This document shows positions 59,424 to 64,000 of a stretch of 64,000 nt of DNA, one piece after another. The DNA comes from Otatea glauca (lineage: Eukaryota; Streptophyta; Magnoliopsida; Poales; Poaceae), in the NCBI GenBank assembly GCA_036346275.1, contig CM070727.1:4083760-4147759 (forward strand). Direction: 5' to 3'. A model generated the notes under the pieces. It was not told the origin of the DNA and made no database searches. It worked only from the letters and a program-made list of their open reading frames with translations. Position 1 is the first letter of the stretch; the number at the start of each line of letters is the position of its first letter. Made by a program: the position numbers and the translations under genes.

Positions 59424-59912
59424 CTTATTTTTATTATATTTGGTATGGATTCTTTTTTAATATAAGTTGTTGTAATTTCTGTCTAGATAGACAGTTAGAT
59501 ATTTTTCTTTAAATAATAGCATCTAATGGCTACTATAGTTCGATTTAGTTAGAATCCACCCGATCAAGGGTCAGATGTTTTGCTTTTTTTTATGTGTTAA
59601 TTTCTAGCATATTTCTTTTTTTTTCTTAACAGCTCTCATGAGTGGTCTTCGATGTATTGGGCGAGCTGGGCGCATTTTATTCCAAATTTATGTTAATTTT
59701 ATTGTAATTGGTATGAATTCTTTTTTTTTAATACAAGCTGTTGTAACTTCCGCTAGATAGACGGTTAGATGTTTTTCTTTAAATAATATCATCTAATGGC
59801 TACTATAGTTCAACTTAGTTAGGATACACCAGATTAAGGGTTAGATGTTTTGCTTTTTTTTTAATTTGAATTTCTAGTCCATTTCTCTTTTTTTTAGCAA
59901 CTCTCATGAGCT
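59424..59912. repeat. Local duplication of about 220 bp (two copies)
   Basis: Copies at about 59424-59640 and 59690-59912 share AGATAGAC(A/G)GTTAGAT, TTTTTCTTTAAATAAT, CATCTAATGGCTACTATAGTT and (C/G)ATGTTTTGCTTTTTTT, and both end in AACTCTCATGAG or AGCTCTCATGAG. Differences are modest. There is no coding content. Confidence 0.85.
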
Positions 59913-59934
59913 TTTAATATATAATGGATAGATA

Positions 59935-60200
59935 CTCTATCCGTTTCCGGATATATATGATTCTATTTTTCAAATTTTATTCCAAAATAAATGTCATTGC
60001 ACAATTGTGAGGTGGCCTTTTACCATTTTTTTCATTCTATATCTTTTCTCTTTAGCCATTTTCAATGCTATTTACTATCATAGACTAGAGTAAGATATAT
60101 AGTTCAAAGATATAATAAAGAGAGATAATACAGTTTTTTATAGATTATCTTGATGAAAGCGCAGAAATCTCGAATGATATCTGTTGAGTACCAGAGGGAG
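59935..60200. mobile_element. Stowaway-like MITE, 266 bp
   Basis: The left end CTCTATCCGTTTCCGGATAT and the reverse-complemented right end CTCCCTCTGGTACTCAAC are Stowaway-type, and TA flanks both sides (59933-59934 and 60201-60202). The interior has the CCAAAATAAATGTCATT block common to grass Stowaway elements. It depends on a mariner transposase elsewhere. Confidence 0.75.
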
Positions 60201-60202
60201 TA

Positions 60203-61440
60203 ACATATATCACTAAGCGCTACGAAAATAAGAAAATTAGTCAGCACTTCCTTACCGCTCATGGGCTCACTGCCCATCTAAGGGCGGACGGGCAATCAGA
60301 CGTCTAATGGGAAGCTCTTATCGGACGTGTCGACATAACATCCTTGAACAATACGAGTAACAATTGTAATCACTACATGCAACAAAAAATACATAATAAC
60401 AGTGAGAATGTTGACAAAAAAAATCTTAATTGGATGAAACCATAAGTATAGAACTTAACCAGATTTTAAAATGATTAAAACATCGTAAACAAAAGAAGTT
60501 ACAATAACACAATACTTCAACATTTAAAAAGAATAGTTGCAATATTTTGCAAATACTCATGCAATAGTCGAAGAAAATATTTGCAACAAATCGGAATAGC
60601 CTACGCAAAAAGTTCACAAATCATCGCTGCAATATTGTGATAACATAGTTACAACAACTCCAATGACTTATTGAAACATCCAGAGCAAATCCTATCGATC
60701 TCTTCAGCTTACTAATATCACAATGGGGCAATGCCAGCATGCCGCAGAGGACACCACAGGTGACTGGTGAAGAGGTTGTCGCAGTCACCTTAGATAGCGT
60801 CGCCTTCTAGGGGGCGCTCCTCGAAAGGGGATAGCTCCACGTGAGCTTCTGCTGCATTAGACAAGCTCGTCAAAGCACAATGGTGGTGAGTTCGAACCGG
60901 CGGTTGACGGTGTATTTTGGGAAGCTGAGGAGGAGTGGGGCAAAAAATTGATACTCACCGACCATAGAGGTGGTTCACCAGAGCTCGTTGTTCTGGTGTG
61001 TGTAAGAGAGAAGGAGGAACCAAGGAAGGCACTGCAAAAGTGCAAAGGAGTAAAAAAATGTGTTGATGAGGCTTGAGGTAACATGAATAATATCTGACGA
61101 GAAAATAAGCCAGGTGCAAGGGAAACTTCTAAGCAAAACACTTCTCGTAGTACGTAATGCCTCGCGTTGGACGTTTAAGCGGTATCATTACCCAAAAATA
61201 AACCGTATAATGCTAAGAAAATAAGAGATATATATACTTTTCTTTTTAACAGTTACAAAGTATAAATAAATAGTAGATAAAATTTATACAATTTGTAACG
61301 GAAGAAAAGTATCGTTCGACCGCTCAGCGCTCGCTTAACTGCTCTTCAGTTTTCCGTCTCCCTCACGCAGCTACGCTCCTCCCCTCCCCCTATCCTCTCT
61401 GTGCCTTCTCGGCGTTGCGTCGCCCCCAAACCCTCCCACC
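60203..61440. other. Intergenic and upstream region of the UBX-type gene
   Basis: A block at 60220-60380 (AAGAAAATTAGTCAGC, CAATTGTAATCACTAC) is related to 54140-54195, and a weaker trace with AAGAAAATAAGAG occurs at 61190-61230. Minus frames at 60426-60617 and 60857-61141 have no recognisable domain. The last 120 bp before 61441 are CT-rich (CTCCCCTCCCCCTATCC type), a usual grass 5' leader composition. Confidence 0.45.
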
Positions 61441-63929
61441 ATGGCGAGCCCGCCGCAGGAGGCGATCGACACCTTCGTGAGCATCACCGGGGCTGACGAG
61501 GCCGTTGCCGTCCGCAAGCTCGAGGTAACGCCGAAGCCCCTTCCTCCTCTTCCCTTATACGATTCAGGCGTTCCCAGTCTCGCGTAATCGTTTGGGCTTG
61601 CCGTGGATTTGGTTGCGCCCGGATGGGTGTTGGGGTTAGGGTTTTAATTTTGTGTTCGGGTGTGGGACGGACGGGGTTGGGGGCCTGCGTGTGATGCGGC
61701 GCGATTGAAGTGTGCCCGATTTGTTACGTGACTTGATGAATCTGTGGAGGCGCTAGCGAATGTTCGAGTTGTTGTGCAGTTATGGAATGGAATTACTTGA
61801 GCAAATCTCGTTGCTTATCTTTGTCGGCTTGCTACCTTTACCATTTGTTTCCCCCCCCTGAAAGCCCAATTTGGTCACAGAACCTCCAATTGGTTTGACA
61901 TTGTTGTCATGGTCCATCTAGATTTGCAGTTCCCGTCCCAAATGAATTGATTGGTGCATCTCGAAGTTGGGTTTGTGTGCGTGTGCGTGTTTTTTTTTGC
62001 TGGAATACTTGCTCCGGTTCACAAAAATTTGTCGGTTTAGGATACGTGCAGTCGAACTTAAGCTATCGCTATCTTTTTAAATATTTAGGTTGGATGCATG
62101 AAAATCATATATATAGATTCGTCTCGAAATGTACTTTCATAATATTATAATTTTATTGGATTTTCTAAATATATTACAATAGAAATTAGTGGTCAAAGTT
62201 GAGTTTTGGGACCATGTCGATGTCCAAAACGACAGCTATTTGTGACCAGAGGGAGTATTTTAGTACCTTTTCATCTAGGAGTGTTTTCGCAACTAAAATG
62301 GAGTTTACACAAACAGATATTTCGTAGTGTAATTTCTGAATAAGCCTATTGACCGCGTTCAGTATAATCCAATCTGCTAGTTCTTATATTTACAAAATTT
62401 TATTTGGAACACACATAACAGTTTGGGAACCATGTTATCTTCCAATGGCTATCTTTTTCCCCCAAAAAAGTGTAGCTAATTGTATGAATGCATCTGGTGG
62501 TTAAATCTTATAGGTGCCTCTGAAGTTATTGTTCAAATGCAACATTATGCCTTTGGTGGCATCTATCTATTTAGTCATAACTCATAATACCTTTTTGATG
62601 AATGTCAAACAGGAACATGGTGGTGACCTTAATCAGGCCGTCAATGCACATTTCAATGAAGGAGACATCACAGCGTATATGTTTCAATCTTTCCAGCATG
62701 TTTTCTTTAGATATACCCTCTCTGGTCCAAAGTAGATGTTGTTTTAGCAAAGTTGTTTTGGTTGTAAATACTTGTTATTGTGGTTTTTCCAGGCAACTAT
62801 TTTCTCCAAATATCCATATCATTGCTTATTGGTAGTAAAGAGCTGGACATACAATTACTATGGGCATAATATGTAAAAATGGAAGCTATTAATTACTTCA
62901 TTGTGCTATATGCATTGAGCTAAACTGACAAGTAAATTGGACGAGAGGGAGAATAGTTACTCTCCAGATACCTTGTCTCACCATTAGAACTGATAAATGA
63001 TATCTGGGTGTTTTTCAGGAACATAATCAATCAGAGTACTGTACCTGTTAGTCACGATGATATGGAGCTGGACGGACCACTTGATAACACATTTCAAAGA
63101 TCTTTGTTCCCTGAAATTCTGCGTGACCCTTTCGCACTGATGGATCCAAGTTTTCAGCAAAATTTTTTTGACAGAGTTGGCTCCACTGGTACTTCCAATC
63201 GTGGTGTACAGGGTTCACACCCTAGAGAGGTGAGAGAGGTACCTATCGAAGTTAAAGATAGCAACACTCAAACAGGTTCTTCTGGTCAGGCTCATATTAT
63301 TGAGGATGTCACTGGACATGAGTTTTCATATGGCCCTGAAGTTCGTAGGACTATTGCAATTAATGACGATGACGACGAGTTGTCATCATTGCCATCTTCT
63401 CATCATGCTGATATCCATAGCAATACATCACAGTCAACCCCTGTGCCAACTGCTCCTCCGTTGGTTCATGTTACTGACTATGACAATGATATAGAAGAGG
63501 AAATGATTCGGACAGCAATTGAAGCTTCAAAGAGAGATGCTGAAAAACTGGCAAATGTAAGCTCTTGGTTATTGGATCTCTCTCTCTCTCTCTCTCTCTC
63601 TGGGTGTGTGTAACATTTTTTTTTCTGTATGTATGTTTGTGTGTGACAATTTTTCTGCATGTGTTTGTGACAATTTTCTCTCTGTGTGTGCGCGTGAATT
63701 TTTTTGATATTTTCTTCACATGAAAATGGGCCACATGGGCGAGATGAGAACGAACTTGCTGAGGCTGTTCTTTTTCTCCAACACGCTTTTGTTAATCTTG
63801 CTTTAGCTAATTTTTCAATAAATATCAGACAGCAGAGAAAGGAAGAACTCAACATCCAGAGGGAGTAAACTTGGGTGATCATCTTTCTGATAAAGAAGAC
63901 ATGGAAACTGCAGGTGGGACAGTTGGAAG
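61441..63929 (+). CDS. UBA/UIM plant UBX-type protein, 5' part (runs off the window)
   Basis: Exons seen are 61441-61524, 62613-62674, 63019-63556 and 63829-63929, with GT-AG borders and kept phase; the next intron begins at 63930. The N-terminus (MASPPQEAIDTFVSITGADE, AVAVRKLE, EHGGDLNQAVNAHFNEGD) is a UBA-like ubiquitin-binding domain, residues about 5-46. Exon 3 encodes a long acidic linker and ends in NDIEEEMIRTAIEASKRDAE, a UIM-like helix. This UBA-linker-UIM order is typical of plant UBX-domain (PUX) proteins, which bring ubiquitinated clients to the CDC48/p97 ATPase; the UBX domain would lie beyond the window. Ataxin-3-like or other UBA proteins are less likely alternatives. Confidence 0.85.
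62008..62255. mobile_element. Stowaway-like MITE in intron 1 of the UBX-type gene
   Basis: The left end near CTTGCTCCGGTTCACAAAAA and the reverse-complemented right end CTCCCTCTGGTCACAAATAG form an imperfect TIR. TA flanks both sides (62006-62007 and 62256-62257). The element lies entirely within intron 1, so the coding frame is untouched. Confidence 0.7.
63577..63601. repeat. TC microsatellite in intron 3
   Basis: A run of about 12 TC units lies just downstream of the exon 3 donor site, followed by GT-rich sequence (63602-63690). It could serve as a length marker; it carries no gene. Confidence 0.9.
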
Positions 63930-64000
63930 GTGAATATTAACTTTTACCCTCTAGCTCTTTACTCCTCAGGCTATCTTACTGTAGTAGGCTAGTACCAATT

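Noticed and set aside
1..64000. A new multi-gene defence or metabolic system
   Set aside because: The intact genes belong to known, unrelated plant families, and the other coding material is transposons and pseudogenes.

Overview
The window is nuclear DNA from a flowering plant, almost certainly a grass (Poaceae). GC-rich first exons, short AT-rich introns with GT-AG borders, and a dense, nested mix of LTR retrotransposons, hAT-like, Tourist-like and Stowaway-like elements all point that way. Nothing prokaryotic or viral was seen. Three host genes look intact: a rhomboid-family membrane protease (40113-43274, +, 5 exons), the gamete fusogen HAP2/GCS1 (45871-53211, +, 18 exons, 748 codons before the stop) and the 5' part of a UBA/UIM plant UBX-type gene (from 61441, +, running off the right edge). 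I joined their exons by hand; reading phase is kept across every junction.

Left part (1-15.4 kb): CACTA-type subterminal repeats, then one large decayed Ty3/gypsy element on the minus strand (1789-15388). Its gag, protease, RT, RNase H and integrase remnants are all broken by frameshifts. It carries a 1.5-kb tandem array between pol and its 3' LTR. Its two LTRs differ strongly and no target-site duplication (TSD) was found. From 15.4 to 26.3 kb there is AT-rich intergenic DNA with several terminal-inverted-repeat (TIR) elements, including a clean 963-bp hAT-like element with a perfect 8-bp TSD (25384-26346).

Middle (26.5-37.4 kb): a PORR-domain (plant organelle RNA recognition) pseudogene on the minus strand (26560-29249), broken by frameshifts, a stop and a 1.46-kb hAT-like insertion in its coding region. 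A small hAT-like MITE follows, then a minus-strand Ty1/copia element (30739-37349) with near-identical 218/221-bp LTRs and a perfect 5-bp TSD. That element holds an unexplained GC-rich island.

Right part: the rhomboid gene, a slightly degenerate tRNA-Lys(UUU)-like sequence, a Tourist-like element with a hAT-like MITE nested in it, then HAP2. Between HAP2 and the UBX-type gene (53.2-61.4 kb) lies a run of broken genes: an Ulp1-protease-like transposon fragment, a tandem pair of adenylate isopentenyltransferase (cytokinin synthase) pseudogenes, and an intronless seryl-tRNA synthetase pseudogene, mixed with MITEs and local duplications.

The host genes are not an operon or pathway: gamete fusion, intramembrane proteolysis and ubiquitin/p97 function are unrelated. 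I found no convincing previously undescribed system. The most useful observations are the related hAT-like insertions with readable TSDs, one of which destroys a PORR gene, and the cluster of gene remains beside HAP2.
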